DNA of 64,000 nt from CAWBJO01 sp963789175 (GTDB taxonomy: Bacteria > Pseudomonadota > Alphaproteobacteria > Rhizobiales > Aestuariivirgaceae), in assembly GCA_963789175.1 (NCBI GenBank), contig CAWBJO010000007.1:186001-250000 (forward strand), written 5' to 3'. The translations under genes and the position numbers were made by a program. The stretch's first letter is position 1, and each line of letters starts with the position of its first letter. Shown piece by piece: positions 17,681 through 26,359 of this stretch. The notes beneath the pieces were generated by a model, which saw nothing but the letters and a program-made list of their open reading frames with translations, ran no database searches and had not been told where the DNA came from.

Positions 17681-18949
17681 CTACTCGGCAGCCTTGGCGA
17701 GGGCGAGCATATGGTTGCAGCCGATCGCGAATGCGTCGAAGTTCCGCAACGCGCCTTCGAGACCGACGAGCTTCCGGTTGGTGAGGATGGGGATCTGCTG
17801 CTCGGCAAGGCCACCGTGGGAACGCAAGGGCTCGTCCAGCCCGGAAAGATCATGCCGATCCCGACTGGTTCCAACGACCTTCGTCGCATTCGGCCCGCCC
17901 GAGACCACCACGAGATCTCCGATGCGGTCGGGCGGCAACTCGAAGCGGCGGGCGGCCTCGTCTCGACCGAGCACGAGATCGACGCCGTCCAGCGACGCGA
18001 TCGCATCCCTGACCGTCTCGAACGCCGGTCCATAGAGATAAACGGTAGCAAACGATCCAAGCGCGCCGTGATGCACGACATAGGGGTCGGTGATCGGCAG
18101 GATGACCTTCGTCGTCCCGGTTCCGACGATGCGGTCGAGGTGGTCCTGGAGGTAGATCACGTCCGGCTTTCCGTCGGCGAGGTGCTTGGCCTTCATGCCG
18201 TGATCGGCCGTGAGCACGATGGCCGTTCCGGCTCGGTCGAGGGCACCGAGGTAACGGTCCATCATCGCGTAGAAGCCGTTCGCGCCGCTGCTGCCGGGGG
18301 CATGCTTGTGCTGAACATAGTCGGTCGTCGACAGGTACATCAGATCGGGCCGAAACGTCCGCAGCAGGCGAACGCCGGCCGCGAAAACGAACTCCGACAG
18401 GTCGGCCGAATAGACTTCGGGAACGGGCAGGCCGGTCAGCTGGCGTGCGTCCTCGATGCCGTTCTCCTTCAACGTGGCAGTATCGGCCTTCTCCGAGGAA
18501 AAGCAGACGGCGGTGCCGTCGAAAACGAGCCCATGGCCGAGGAGCAGCCGGAGCTTGTCCTTGGCGGTGACGACCGCAACCCGTGCCCCAGCCTGCTGGA
18601 AGTTCCGGAATATGGTCGGCGCGCGCAGCCATTTCGGATCGTTCATCATCGTTTCCCGACCGGTCTCGGGATCGATCAGGTAGTTGCCGCAGATGCCGTG
18701 CACGGCGGGCGGGCGGCCGGTCACGATGGAGAGGTTGTTGGGATTGGTGAAGCTGGGCATCGCCGATAGCCCGCGGAGGTTCGCTCCGCGTCCGATCATG
18801 GCGAGCAGATTCGGCATCAAGTCGGCGGCGAGCGCCCGTTCGATGTAGTCGGGCTCGCTCCCATCGCAGCAGATGACGACGAGGGGCTCGTGCGGCCACC
18901 GATAGCGGCGCGCGTTGACTTCGATGGCGTCGCGCCGGGCCTCAGCCAT
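17681..18949 (-). CDS. phnA: Phosphonoacetate hydrolase PhnA
   Basis: An alkaline-phosphatase-superfamily C-P hydrolase converting phosphonoacetate to acetate and phosphate. Counted from the ATG at 18949 (422 residues) the metal ligand Asp29 (CCDGSEPDY) and nucleophile Thr68 (PSFTNPNN) fall at the numbers I recall for the Sinorhizobium enzyme. Further metal-ligand motifs are TTDYVQHKH, TADHGM and LRSHGG. A GGGAGG six bases upstream supports this start; an in-frame ATG at 18991 would overlap phnW by 4 bases and lacks that site. phnY follows after one base. Confidence 0.93.
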   Translation of the reverse strand: MAEARRDAIEVNARRYRWPHEPLVVICCDGSEPDYIERALAADLMPNLLAMIGRGANLRGLSAMPSFTNPNNLSIVTGRPPAVHGICGNYLIDPETGRETMMNDPKWLRAPTIFRNFQQAGARVAVVTAKDKLRLLLGHGLVFDGTAVCFSSEKADTATLKENGIEDARQLTGLPVPEVYSADLSEFVFAAGVRLLRTFRPDLMYLSTTDYVQHKHAPGSSGANGFYAMMDRYLGALDRAGTAIVLTADHGMKAKHLADGKPDVIYLQDHLDRIVGTGTTKVILPITDPYVVHHGALGSFATVYLYGPAFETVRDAIASLDGVDLVLGRDEAARRFELPPDRIGDLVVVSGGPNATKVVGTSRDRHDLSGLDEPLRSHGGLAEQQIPILTNRKLVGLEGALRNFDAFAIGCNHMLALAKAAE

Positions 18950-18987
18950 CGGCGGCCTCCCGCCACGCGCAACAGCCTGCACGCCGC

Positions 18988-20166
18988 TCATTCCTCATGG
19001 ATGGCCGGCGTCATGTCGCGCACGCGCATCTCGCGCAGCGAGTCGCGAACGGCGTCGACCAGTGCCTGCATCACGCTCTGGTCGACCTGGCCGATATTGC
19101 CGATGCGAAAGCTCGGACGCTTGGTCAGCTTGCCAGGATAGATGACGAAGCCGCGCGCCTTCAGCGCATCGTAGAAGCGCTGGAACTCGAACCGCCGGTC
19201 GCGCGGCGTGAGGAAGGTCTGGATGATGGGGCCGGAATCGTCGGGCGCGAGGAGGGTATGAAACCCGAGCCGCTTCATGCCGGCGAGCAGGGTATCGCGG
19301 TTCTTCACATAGCGCGCAAGACGGCCGGCGATGCCGCCCTCCTTCTCGTGCTCTTTCAAGGCTTGATAGAAGGCGACGAGGGTGTGGGTGGGCGGGGTGT
19401 AGCGAAACTGGCCGGTCTTCTCCATATGCTGCCACTGATCGTTGAGATCCAAGGACAGCGAGTGGCAGTGATCCTTGGCGGCGCGAACGAGGTCGGTCCG
19501 CGCAAGGACGAAGGCGAAGCCCGGCACGCCCTCGATGCATTTGTTGGCGGAAGAGACGAGGATGTCGATCCCGAGCTTCGCCATGTCGATGGGTATGGCG
19601 CCGAACGAACTCATGGCATCGAGCATGAAGAGCCTGTCGCGCTTCTTCACGACCTCGGCGATCTCGCGCATCGGATTGACGATGCCGGACGTCGTCTCGC
19701 AGTGCACGAGGAAAACCATGGAGATGCCGGGATCGTCGTCGAGGGCCTTCTCGATGTCCTCGACCTTCGGCCGCTCGCTGTCTGCACAGGCCAGGACCTC
19801 ATGAGGCCTATTGAGCCGCTGGATCATCCTGATGGCCCGCTCGCCATAGGCGCCGTTGGTGACCATGAGGATCTTCCTGCGCAGGATCGGCGCGAAGGTG
19901 CCGATCGCGGCCTCCACGGCGAACGAACCAGAGCCCTGCATAAACACGCACGTATAGGTGTTGTCGCAGGCGGCGAGCTTGAGCAGGCGGCGGCGAATGT
20001 CGGCAACGATGAACTTGAGTTCCTGGTCCCAGGATCCCCAGTCGGCCAGCATCGCGAACTTGACACCGCGCGACGTCGTCAGCGGCCCCGGCGTCAGGAG
20101 ATAGGGCATGTCCTCCTGGCCTGCCGGACCCTTGAATTGGCGTTTGACGGGCCTGAACATGACCAT
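18988..20166 (-). CDS. phnW: 2-aminoethylphosphonate-pyruvate transaminase PhnW
   Basis: A 392-residue class V aminotransferase that converts 2-aminoethylphosphonate plus pyruvate to phosphonoacetaldehyde plus alanine. Signature pieces are LTPGPLTTS near the N-terminus, MQGSGSFAVEA (cofactor phosphate site) and the PLP Lys in SSANKCIEGVPG. GGAGAGAG precedes the ATG by 5 bases. It is the first gene of the leftward run phnW-phnA-phnY-transporter-phosphoesterase, divergent from a LysR regulator. Confidence 0.96.
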   Translation of the reverse strand: MVMFRPVKRQFKGPAGQEDMPYLLTPGPLTTSRGVKFAMLADWGSWDQELKFIVADIRRRLLKLAACDNTYTCVFMQGSGSFAVEAAIGTFAPILRRKILMVTNGAYGERAIRMIQRLNRPHEVLACADSERPKVEDIEKALDDDPGISMVFLVHCETTSGIVNPMREIAEVVKKRDRLFMLDAMSSFGAIPIDMAKLGIDILVSSANKCIEGVPGFAFVLARTDLVRAAKDHCHSLSLDLNDQWQHMEKTGQFRYTPPTHTLVAFYQALKEHEKEGGIAGRLARYVKNRDTLLAGMKRLGFHTLLAPDDSGPIIQTFLTPRDRRFEFQRFYDALKARGFVIYPGKLTKRPSFRIGNIGQVDQSVMQALVDAVRDSLREMRVRDMTPAIHEE

Positions 20167-20201
20167 CGCACTCTCTCCAAAGAAACGGTCTTGAAGCTGA
20201 T

Positions 20202-20267
20202 ATGACCACTGGTATGTTATAAGTCAAATCGCTTGTTTTTATGGTCAGTATAAGTGCAGCCTATAAG
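20202..20267. promoter_or_regulatory. Divergent phnW/LysR control region with repeated TATAAG boxes
   Basis: The 110-base gap between phnW and the LysR gene is AT-rich compared with its surroundings. It has three TATAAG copies in the same orientation (20218, 20249, 20262), a TGACCA (20203-20208) with an inverted TGGTCA (20242-20247), and a small ACCA-C-TGGT dyad (20205-20213). LysR proteins bind dyads in such divergent regions; which of these is the operator is not determined. Confidence 0.5.
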
Positions 20268-20276
20268 AGACCACGC

Positions 20277-21158
20277 ATGCGCTACGCCCAGCTCAAAGCC
20301 TTCCACGCCGTCGCTGCGAGCGGCGGCTTTTCGAAGGCCGCTGCTCGACTCAACCTATCCCAGCCGGCCATTTCCGACCACGTCCGGAAGCTCGAAGTCG
20401 TCTACGGCGTCGAACTCTTCCGGCGCACACGGCGGCGGGTCGAGCTGACGCCGCTCGGCCGACAGCTTTTCGCCCTCACGGAGCGGCAGTTCGAAGCGGA
20501 GGCGGAGGCCATCGAACTCCTCGGCCAGGCGCAGGGCCTGGCCCAGGGCGTCATCGCGGTGGGGGCCGATGCGGCGGTGCATGCCTTGCCGCTCATCACG
20601 CGGTTCAACGAGAAATACCCGCGGGTGGAGCTGAAACTCATCACGGGCAACACGTTGCGGCTCATCGAGAAGCTGGAGCGGCTCGAGATTGATTTCGCCA
20701 TCGTTGCGGAAGCGCCGTCGGCGCCGCCTTTCCTGTCGCGGCGAATTCGGGAGGACCGCATCATGTGCCTGGCGCCGCGAGGCCATCCGCTCGCCGGGCA
20801 GGACGGCGTCCGGTTTGCCGAGCTGGCGCGGTGCGACCTCGTTTTGCGCGAAACCGGCTCGGCGACTCGCGGGCTGCTCGAGACCGAACTGGGGCGGCGG
20901 CGGCTCAAGCCGCGACGGATCGTCGAGATCGAAGGCCGGGAAGCGGCGGTCGAGGCCGTCGTCCATGGTCTTGGCGTGAGCATCGTCTCGGAAGGGGAAC
21001 TGCCGCGCGACGATCGCCTGGTGGCGCTACCCATCACAGACTGGGCGGCGACGATGCGGGAATGGCTCGTCTGCCTAAGGGCCCGCGCCGACCTCCACAT
21101 CATGAAAGCGTTTCTCGATCTCGTGGACGACTCGGCCCAGGTGGATCATCGAGGTTGA
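20277..21158 (+). CDS. LysR-family regulator, probable activator of the phn genes
   Basis: A 293-residue LysR-type transcription factor. The winged helix-turn-helix is at about residues 2-60 (LKAFHAVAASGGFSKAAARLNLSQ..., cut here), followed by a linker helix and a periplasmic-binding-like effector domain (VIAVGADAAVHALPLI). The ATG at 20277 gives the normal LysR N-terminus MRYAQLKAF; an upstream start at 20241 adds 12 extra residues. Its divergent position to phnW implies it regulates the phn operon in response to a pathway intermediate, as in other phnWAY loci. The nitrilase gene starts 41 bases downstream. Confidence 0.92.
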   Translation: MRYAQLKAFHAVAASGGFSKAAARLNLSQPAISDHVRKLEVVYGVELFRRTRRRVELTPLGRQLFALTERQFEAEAEAIELLGQAQGLAQGVIAVGADAAVHALPLITRFNEKYPRVELKLITGNTLRLIEKLERLEIDFAIVAEAPSAPPFLSRRIREDRIMCLAPRGHPLAGQDGVRFAELARCDLVLRETGSATRGLLETELGRRRLKPRRIVEIEGREAAVEAVVHGLGVSIVSEGELPRDDRLVALPITDWAATMREWLVCLRARADLHIMKAFLDLVDDSAQVDHRG

Positions 21159-21199
21159 GACCGTTTCCACGCCAACCCGTCCTGAGGTAGGATCAGTCC

Positions 21200-22045
21200 A
21201 TGACCGGACCCTTCAAAGTTGCCTGCATCCAGAACTCGGCCACGCCGGACCTCGGCGCCGACATCGCCACCTGCCTGCGCCTCATCGACAGGGCGGCAGG
21301 CGAGGGCGCGAAGCTCATCGCACTTCCCGAATATTGCGTCGGGCTCGACACGCGGGAGGGGCGCCTCTATCCGGCAGCCTTCCCAGAGCACGAGCATCCC
21401 GCCATCCCCGCCTTCGCGGCGGCAGCGCGCAAGCACGGAGCCGACATCCTCATCGGCTCGATCGGCGTCAGGGCGCCGGATAGGCGGATCTTCAACCGGT
21501 CCCTGCTGCTCGACGCGAAGGGAGAGGTGAGGGCGCGCTACGACAAGATCCACATGTTCGATGTCGACCTCGCCGAGGACAAGGTCTACCGCGAAAGCGC
21601 AACGATCGCGCCGGGCGAGCGGGGCGTGACGGCGGATTGCCATGGAACGAAGATCGGACTGTCGATCTGCTACGACCTTCGCTTTGCAGACCTCTATCGC
21701 GCCTATGCCCAGGCAGGTGCCGAGATGCTGGCCATTCCGGCGGCGTTCACGCGGCTCACCGGCGAGGCCCACTGGCATGTCCTCAACCGGGCCCGGGCCA
21801 TCGAGAACCTGAGCTTCGTCATCGCGCCCTGCCAATACGGGACACTGTCAGGCGGGGCCGAGTGCTTCGGACATTCGCTGATCGTCGATCCCTGGGGGCG
21901 CATCCTAGCCGACGGTGGAGAAGATGAGGGCGTGATCGTCGCCGAGGTCGACCTCGCGCGCGTCGCGGCCAGCCGGTCGCGGATTCCCTCGCTGCAGCAC
22001 GACAGGCCGTTCAGCCTGGGGGGCGCGCAGCTCGCGGCGGAATAG
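21200..22045 (+). CDS. Carbon-nitrogen hydrolase (nitrilase superfamily)
   Basis: A 281-residue cytoplasmic amidase of the nitrilase superfamily. The Glu-Lys-Cys triad is visible: Glu44 (LPEYC), Lys116 (RYDKIHMFD) and Cys157 (GLSICYDLRF). The text KIHMFDVD and the length match the Nit1/NitFhit group, whose characterised members hydrolyse deaminated glutathione. It lies 41 bases after the LysR gene on the same strand and ends in a strong terminator. A role in phosphonate use is not indicated by sequence; general metabolite repair is more likely. Confidence 0.92.
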   Translation: MTGPFKVACIQNSATPDLGADIATCLRLIDRAAGEGAKLIALPEYCVGLDTREGRLYPAAFPEHEHPAIPAFAAAARKHGADILIGSIGVRAPDRRIFNRSLLLDAKGEVRARYDKIHMFDVDLAEDKVYRESATIAPGERGVTADCHGTKIGLSICYDLRFADLYRAYAQAGAEMLAIPAAFTRLTGEAHWHVLNRARAIENLSFVIAPCQYGTLSGGAECFGHSLIVDPWGRILADGGEDEGVIVAEVDLARVAASRSRIPSLQHDRPFSLGGAQLAAE

Positions 22046-22055
22046 GGGTAAACGA

Positions 22056-22080
22056 AAAGAGGCGCCGAAGCGCCTCTTTC
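22056..22080. terminator. Rho-independent terminator
   Basis: AAAGAGGCGC and GCGCCTCTTT form a perfect 10-base stem with a CGAA loop. Because the A-rich and T-rich ends are symmetrical, it can terminate both the nitrilase gene and the convergent sugar-binding-protein gene. Confidence 0.88.
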
Positions 22081-22102
22081 CAGGCTCGTTCCTGAACCCT
22101 GC

Positions 22103-23095
22103 CTACTTCTGAATGCAGGTGTCGGCAGTCTCCTTGGTGCATTCGTCGAGTCCCGTGAACACCGGGTCCTCGACCGGCTTGCCCTGGATGAGGTCGATCA
22201 TGACGGTCGGCGCCTTGTAACCCATCTCGAAGGGCCGCTGGCCGACGAGGGCATGGACGCGACCTTCCTTGGCGAGCGCCACTTCCTCACCGATCGTGTC
22301 GGCGGCTACGATGACGAGCGACTTGTCATCGATCTGCTGCTTGTACTGGTCGGTCAGCTGGCGATAGGGCTGCGGAGCGCCGAACAGCGGCCAGCCGCCC
22401 TCGATGATGAACGCATCGATCTTGGGATTGGCGGCGAGGATGTCGGTCATCGCCTGGACGCCGGCCGGGCCGTCGTCATTGGTGAAGACCGGACAGCCGG
22501 CTACTTCCGTCCAGCCGCCTTCGCCGTTCAACCGCTCAAGTCCCTTCTGACCCGACAGCGCATCGCGCGATCCCGATGCACGACGCAGGATGTTGTCTGC
22601 TGCCGCGTTGCCCTCGATGAGGCACACCGTTCCGCCATTGGGCTTGTCCTTCTTGACGTACTCGCCGAGACGGAAACCCATGAGGTAGTTGTCGGTGCCG
22701 AGATAGGTCTTGCGAAGGGCGGCGTCTTCCGTGGTCAGGTCGGCGTCGATCGTCATGACCGGGACCTGCGGGTTAGCCGCCTTGACCGTGTTGGCGATCA
22801 GAGGCGCGTTGGACGGCGAGATGGCGATGGCAGCCGTGTCGGCCTTGCCAAGCATGTCCTGCACGATCTGCGCTTCGCCGGCCTCGTCGGACGTCGAGGC
22901 GGGACCGGTGTAGAAGCACTCGTATTCGGAGTCGGCGTTCTCCGAATTCCACTTCTGGCAGCCCTGGTTGATGGCTTCGAAGAACGGGTTGTCGAGGCCC
23001 TTCACCACGATAACCAGCTTCTTCTTCTGGGCCATGGCGGCTTCGGCCGAGATGACCAATGCCGCAGCGGCGACCAGCAACAGCAATTTTCGCAT
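22103..23095 (-). CDS. Sugar ABC transporter substrate-binding protein (RbsB type)
   Basis: A 330-residue periplasmic binding protein. The ATG at 23095 follows a GGGAGGA sequence and starts a classic signal peptide (MRKLLLLVAAAALVISAEAAMA). The mature part begins LVIVVKGLDNPFFEAI, the first strand-helix of the ribose/galactose-binding family. It is transcribed away from its presumed ATPase and permease, which lie on the other strand from 23561. Together with the AraD1-like enzyme downstream this suggests a pentose or related sugar (or sugar acid), but the ligand is not known. Confidence 0.92.
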   Translation of the reverse strand: MRKLLLLVAAAALVISAEAAMAQKKKLVIVVKGLDNPFFEAINQGCQKWNSENADSEYECFYTGPASTSDEAGEAQIVQDMLGKADTAAIAISPSNAPLIANTVKAANPQVPVMTIDADLTTEDAALRKTYLGTDNYLMGFRLGEYVKKDKPNGGTVCLIEGNAAADNILRRASGSRDALSGQKGLERLNGEGGWTEVAGCPVFTNDDGPAGVQAMTDILAANPKIDAFIIEGGWPLFGAPQPYRQLTDQYKQQIDDKSLVIVAADTIGEEVALAKEGRVHALVGQRPFEMGYKAPTVMIDLIQGKPVEDPVFTGLDECTKETADTCIQK

Positions 23096-23142
23096 TACAT
23101 TCCTCCCTTTTTGACCGGGCCGCAGCGGACCCGCCACTTCCA

Positions 23143-23340
23143 TCATCCTGAGGACCCTGCCCGAAGCGATACATCGGGCGAACAGGCATGGCCCCAGGCT
23201 GAATCTACGAATGCTTTGAGATCAATTTTGGGCCGACCGAGCCGCCGAAATCGAACGCCCTTCCAGCTCGGATCCGCCAACACCTTGTCTATCAATGGAC
23301 GCCCGACCTTCCCGGTTGTTCCGGTTTGAAGGACCAGCAT
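23143..23340 (-). pseudogene. Truncated Rossmann-fold (NmrA/epimerase-like) N-terminus
   Basis: A 65-codon reading frame whose first 32 residues look like the start of an NAD(P)-binding protein: LVLQTGTTGKVGRPLIDKVL has the GxxGxxG nucleotide loop. After about residue 34 the sequence no longer resembles the family and the frame ends. The ATG at 23340 is preceded by a strong GGAGGAG. It would be the first translated unit of the transcript carrying the sugar-binding protein. I read it as the remnant of a deleted dehydrogenase gene, possibly still translated as a leader. Confidence in the family is low because so little remains. Confidence 0.35.
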
Positions 23341-23560
23341 GCGTCTCCTCCCTCGTCGGGAGAGCTAACCCCGCGGGAGGCCGTGAGTCAATTGAATTAT
23401 CGTACAAAAGCAACGGGCTGGGTGGGTCGCAAGGCGGACTTTTGATTGACGGGCCGGCGAGCTCTCAGTTATGGGTTGGAGAAAGGAAGATGCCGAGCGC
23501 CATCGGCACGGAGAGAGGCAAGCGCGAACCGGCCGGTCGGTCAAGGGGGAGGGCGCCGGC
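23341..23560. other. Divergent promoter region of the sugar transporter
   Basis: No convincing gene is seen here. The region contains the TTATCGTACAA box (23397-23407) and the ribosome-binding sites for the leftward short reading frame and the rightward ATPase gene (GGGGGAGGG before 23561). An in-frame ATG at 23471 would give the ATPase a 30-residue charged leader that is not typical. Confidence 0.5.
23397..23407. promoter_or_regulatory. Candidate GntR operator, copy 1
   Basis: TTATCGTACAA, in the flanking context ATTATC-G-TACAA-A-A, matches a second copy at 26360-26370 next to the GntR gene. It sits 57 bases upstream of the leftward short reading frame and 154 upstream of the ATPase. Its reverse, TTGTACGATAA, resembles operators of FadR-subfamily GntR proteins. 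Confidence 0.55.
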
Positions 23561-24304
23561 ATGCCGGTCCTGGAACTGGAAAACATCTCCAAGCATTTCG
23601 GCGCCATCCACGCATTGAACGACGTTTCGCTGACCCTCGACTCCGGGCAGGTGGTCGGACTGATGGGCGACAACGGCGCCGGCAAGTCGACCCTGGTCAA
23701 GATCATCGCCGGCAACTACCGCCCGAGCCACGGAACCATGCGGATGGAGGGGGCGGAGCTCAACTTGCATAGGCCGATCGAGGCCCGCAAGCACGGCATC
23801 GAGATCGTTCACCAGGACCTGGCGCTGTGCGACAACCTCACTGCCGCGGCGAACGTGTTCCTGGGGCGCGAGGTCCGCAGGGGTGTAGGGCCGTTCCGCA
23901 TCCTCGACTATTCGACCATGTACCGGCGAGCCGGCCAGATCTTCGCCGAGCTCAAGTCGGAGACGCGGCCGCGCGACCTCGTAAAGCAGATGTCGGGGGG
24001 CCAGAGACAGGCGGTGGCCATCGCACGCACGCGCCTGTCGCAGGCCAAGATCGTCCTCATGGACGAGCCGACGGCGGCGATCTCCGTCCGTCAGGTTGCG
24101 GAGGTGCTCAATCTCATCCGGCTCCTGCGCGACCAGGGCATCGCGATCGTCTTGATCAGCCACCGCATGCCGGACGTCTTCACGGTCGCCGACCGCATCG
24201 TCGTCCTGAGGCGCGGCCGCAAGGTTGCCGACAAGGCCATCGCCTCCAGCTCGCCCGAGGAGGTGACGGGACTGATCACCGGCGCCATCGAACGCGCCGC
24301 ATAG
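23561..24304 (+). CDS. Sugar ABC transporter ATP-binding protein, single-domain
   Basis: A 247-residue ATPase. Walker A is GDNGAGKST, the signature is the slightly unusual MSGGQRQ, and Walker B is VLMDEPTAA. The helical-domain text (GIEIVHQDLALCDNLTAAANVFLGRE, shown in part) is that of the sugar-importer ATPases. Unlike RbsA or MglA, which contain two fused ATPase modules, this is one module, as in FrcA. The start at 23561 matches the family N-terminus LELENISKHFGAI. The permease gene follows after 33 bases. Confidence 0.93.
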   Translation: MPVLELENISKHFGAIHALNDVSLTLDSGQVVGLMGDNGAGKSTLVKIIAGNYRPSHGTMRMEGAELNLHRPIEARKHGIEIVHQDLALCDNLTAAANVFLGREVRRGVGPFRILDYSTMYRRAGQIFAELKSETRPRDLVKQMSGGQRQAVAIARTRLSQAKIVLMDEPTAAISVRQVAEVLNLIRLLRDQGIAIVLISHRMPDVFTVADRIVVLRRGRKVADKAIASSSPEEVTGLITGAIERAA

Positions 24305-24337
24305 GGAAAAAGGCAAGGACCAGCAAAGGGACCGACC

Positions 24338-25336
24338 ATGGCGATAACCCTCGAGGACACAATCAAGCAGCGGCAGCACAACTGGCTGGGCTGGATCCTG
24401 TCCCGGCAGTCGATCTGGGTCCTGCTGGCGGTGATCGCCGCCTGCATCTTCCTGTCGTTCGCGACGGAGTCCTTCGCCACCTCCAACAACCTCTTCAACG
24501 TCACGCGCAATTTCACTTTCGTAGCTGTCATCGCGCTCGGCATGACGATCGTGATCATCACCGGCGGCATCGACCTGTCGGTGGGGGCGGTACTCTGCCT
24601 GTGCAGCATGATCCTGGCGGTCACGATGCATGCCGGCTACGGCATCGAGATCGGCATCGCGGCGGCGCTCGGAACCGCGCTTCTCATCGGGGCCTTCAAC
24701 GGCGTGCTCATCGCCTATGTGGGCCTGCCGCCCTTCGTGGTGACGCTCGGCATGCTTTCAATCGCGCGCAGCCTGGCGATGGTCGCCTCCAACAACACGG
24801 TCGTGTTCCAGTTCGGCCCCGACCACGACAAGCTTCTGTTCCTGGGCGGCGGCGCCCTCGTGTTCGGCATCGCCAATCCGGTGCTCTTCATGATTGCGCT
24901 CGCGCTGTTGACCGGCTTCGTTCTCCGATGGACGAAATTCGGCCGCCACGTCTTCGCCATCGGCGGCAACGAACACGCCGCAACCCTCACCGGCGTGCCG
25001 GTTCGGCCCATAAAGGTCGCTGTCTACATGATCTCGTCGCTGTCGGCGGGCATCGCCGGGGTCATCGAAACCGGCTGGCTCGGGGCCGTGACGACCAATC
25101 TCGGCGCCGGAATGGAGTTGCAAGTCATCGCCGCGGCAGTCATCGGCGGCGCAAACCTGGCCGGAGGAGCCGGCACGGCGTTCGGTGCGCTCATCGGAGC
25201 GGCGCTCATCGAGGTTATCCGGAACAGCCTCGGGCTCCTCGGCATCAATGCCTTCTGGCAGGGAACCTTCATCGGCAGCGCCATCCTGGTCGCCGTGCTA
25301 TTCGACCGGCTGAAGAATTTCCGGCGCAGCGAATAG
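24338..25336 (+). CDS. Sugar ABC transporter permease (RbsC type)
   Basis: A 332-residue inner-membrane permease with about eight to ten helices. Family landmarks are IVIITGGIDLSVGAVL, FVVTLGMLSIARSLA and AIGGNEHAATLTGVPV. Partners are the ATPase directly upstream and the divergent binding protein at 22103-23095. It ends 3 bases before the convergent AraD1-like gene. Confidence 0.94.
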   Translation: MAITLEDTIKQRQHNWLGWILSRQSIWVLLAVIAACIFLSFATESFATSNNLFNVTRNFTFVAVIALGMTIVIITGGIDLSVGAVLCLCSMILAVTMHAGYGIEIGIAAALGTALLIGAFNGVLIAYVGLPPFVVTLGMLSIARSLAMVASNNTVVFQFGPDHDKLLFLGGGALVFGIANPVLFMIALALLTGFVLRWTKFGRHVFAIGGNEHAATLTGVPVRPIKVAVYMISSLSAGIAGVIETGWLGAVTTNLGAGMELQVIAAAVIGGANLAGGAGTAFGALIGAALIEVIRNSLGLLGINAFWQGTFIGSAILVAVLFDRLKNFRRSE

Positions 25337-25339
25337 GAC

Positions 25340-26332
25340 CTAGAGAGTGCCGGTCCCGCCATAGGCGAAGGCGGTCCTGCTCCCCGCGAGCCGGTTGCGC
25401 AGGGGCTTGCCGAATTCCGGCATCTCCATCTCGAACACGTCGCCCGGCTCGGTCTTGATGCCGTCGGAAACGCTGAGGGTCGCGGTTCCGAAGAAATGGA
25501 TGTGGACGTCGCCGGGACGCCTGAAAAGATCGTACTTGAAGTGATGGTATTCGAGATTGGCGATGGCGTGGGACATGTTGGCCTCGCCGCTCAGGAACGG
25601 CTTCTTCCAGATGACCTTGCCGCCGCGGACGATCCGGCTTTCGCCGGCGAGATTGTCGGGAAGCTGGCCGGTGCGAAGCTCAGGCCCGACGGCGCAGGCG
25701 CGAAGCTTCGAATGGGCGAGGTAGAGATAGTTCTGCCTTTCGGTCACGTGGTCCGAATACTCGTTGCCGAGCGCAAAGCCGACCCGCCATGGCCTGCCGT
25801 CAGGCGCGATCACATAAAGGCCGGCGATCTCCGGCTCCTCGCCGCCGTCGAGGGCGAAGTCGGGGAGGGGCAGGTCGCCGCCGGGTGGCACCAGCTGCTG
25901 GCCATCGCCCTTGTAGAACCACTCGGGCTGAACCCCGGGACCGCTGTTCTTCGGTTTTCCGCCCGCCAGACCGAGATTGAACATCCTGATCGAGTCGGTC
26001 TCGTTGCCCGTGGCGGCGGCCGCCTTGCGGTGCATCTCGTCGCGAGCGGCGGCGCTCCCGAGATGGGTGAGGCCGGTTCCCGTGACGATGCAGTGGGCGG
26101 TATCGGGATGATCGAGAGGCGGGCAGATCGCTCCCTCGGCCAGAAGCGCGTCGTAGCTTAACGACTGGCCGCCGCCCAGGCGACCAACCGTCGCCTCGAG
26201 CGTCTCACCGGCGGCAATGGCCTGCTTTGCCAGTTCAAGGGTTCGGGAGATACCGGGCACGATCACCGCTTCCGATCCGGCGATGCGGGCGACCGCCCGT
26301 TGACCACGATGCGTCAACTGAACGAGATGCAT
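25340..26332 (-). CDS. AraD1/GguC-like FAH-fold protein
   Basis: A 330-residue protein of the AraD1 (GguC) family, which has the fumarylacetoacetate-hydrolase fold. Metal-site text typical of FAH proteins is present (FALGNEYSDHV; HFFGTATLSVSDGI; GDVFEMEMPEFG). As I know this family, members act as 2-keto-3-deoxy-L-arabonate dehydratase or stand beside GguAB-type sugar transporters, which fits this context. The reaction here is therefore probably dehydration of a keto-deoxy sugar acid. It is divergent from the GntR gene and shares its control box. Confidence 0.85.
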   Translation of the reverse strand: MHLVQLTHRGQRAVARIAGSEAVIVPGISRTLELAKQAIAAGETLEATVGRLGGGQSLSYDALLAEGAICPPLDHPDTAHCIVTGTGLTHLGSAAARDEMHRKAAAATGNETDSIRMFNLGLAGGKPKNSGPGVQPEWFYKGDGQQLVPPGGDLPLPDFALDGGEEPEIAGLYVIAPDGRPWRVGFALGNEYSDHVTERQNYLYLAHSKLRACAVGPELRTGQLPDNLAGESRIVRGGKVIWKKPFLSGEANMSHAIANLEYHHFKYDLFRRPGDVHIHFFGTATLSVSDGIKTEPGDVFEMEMPEFGKPLRNRLAGSRTAFAYGGTGTL

Positions 26333-26359
26333 ACGACTTTCCTCTTGCTGCCGAAGCTA

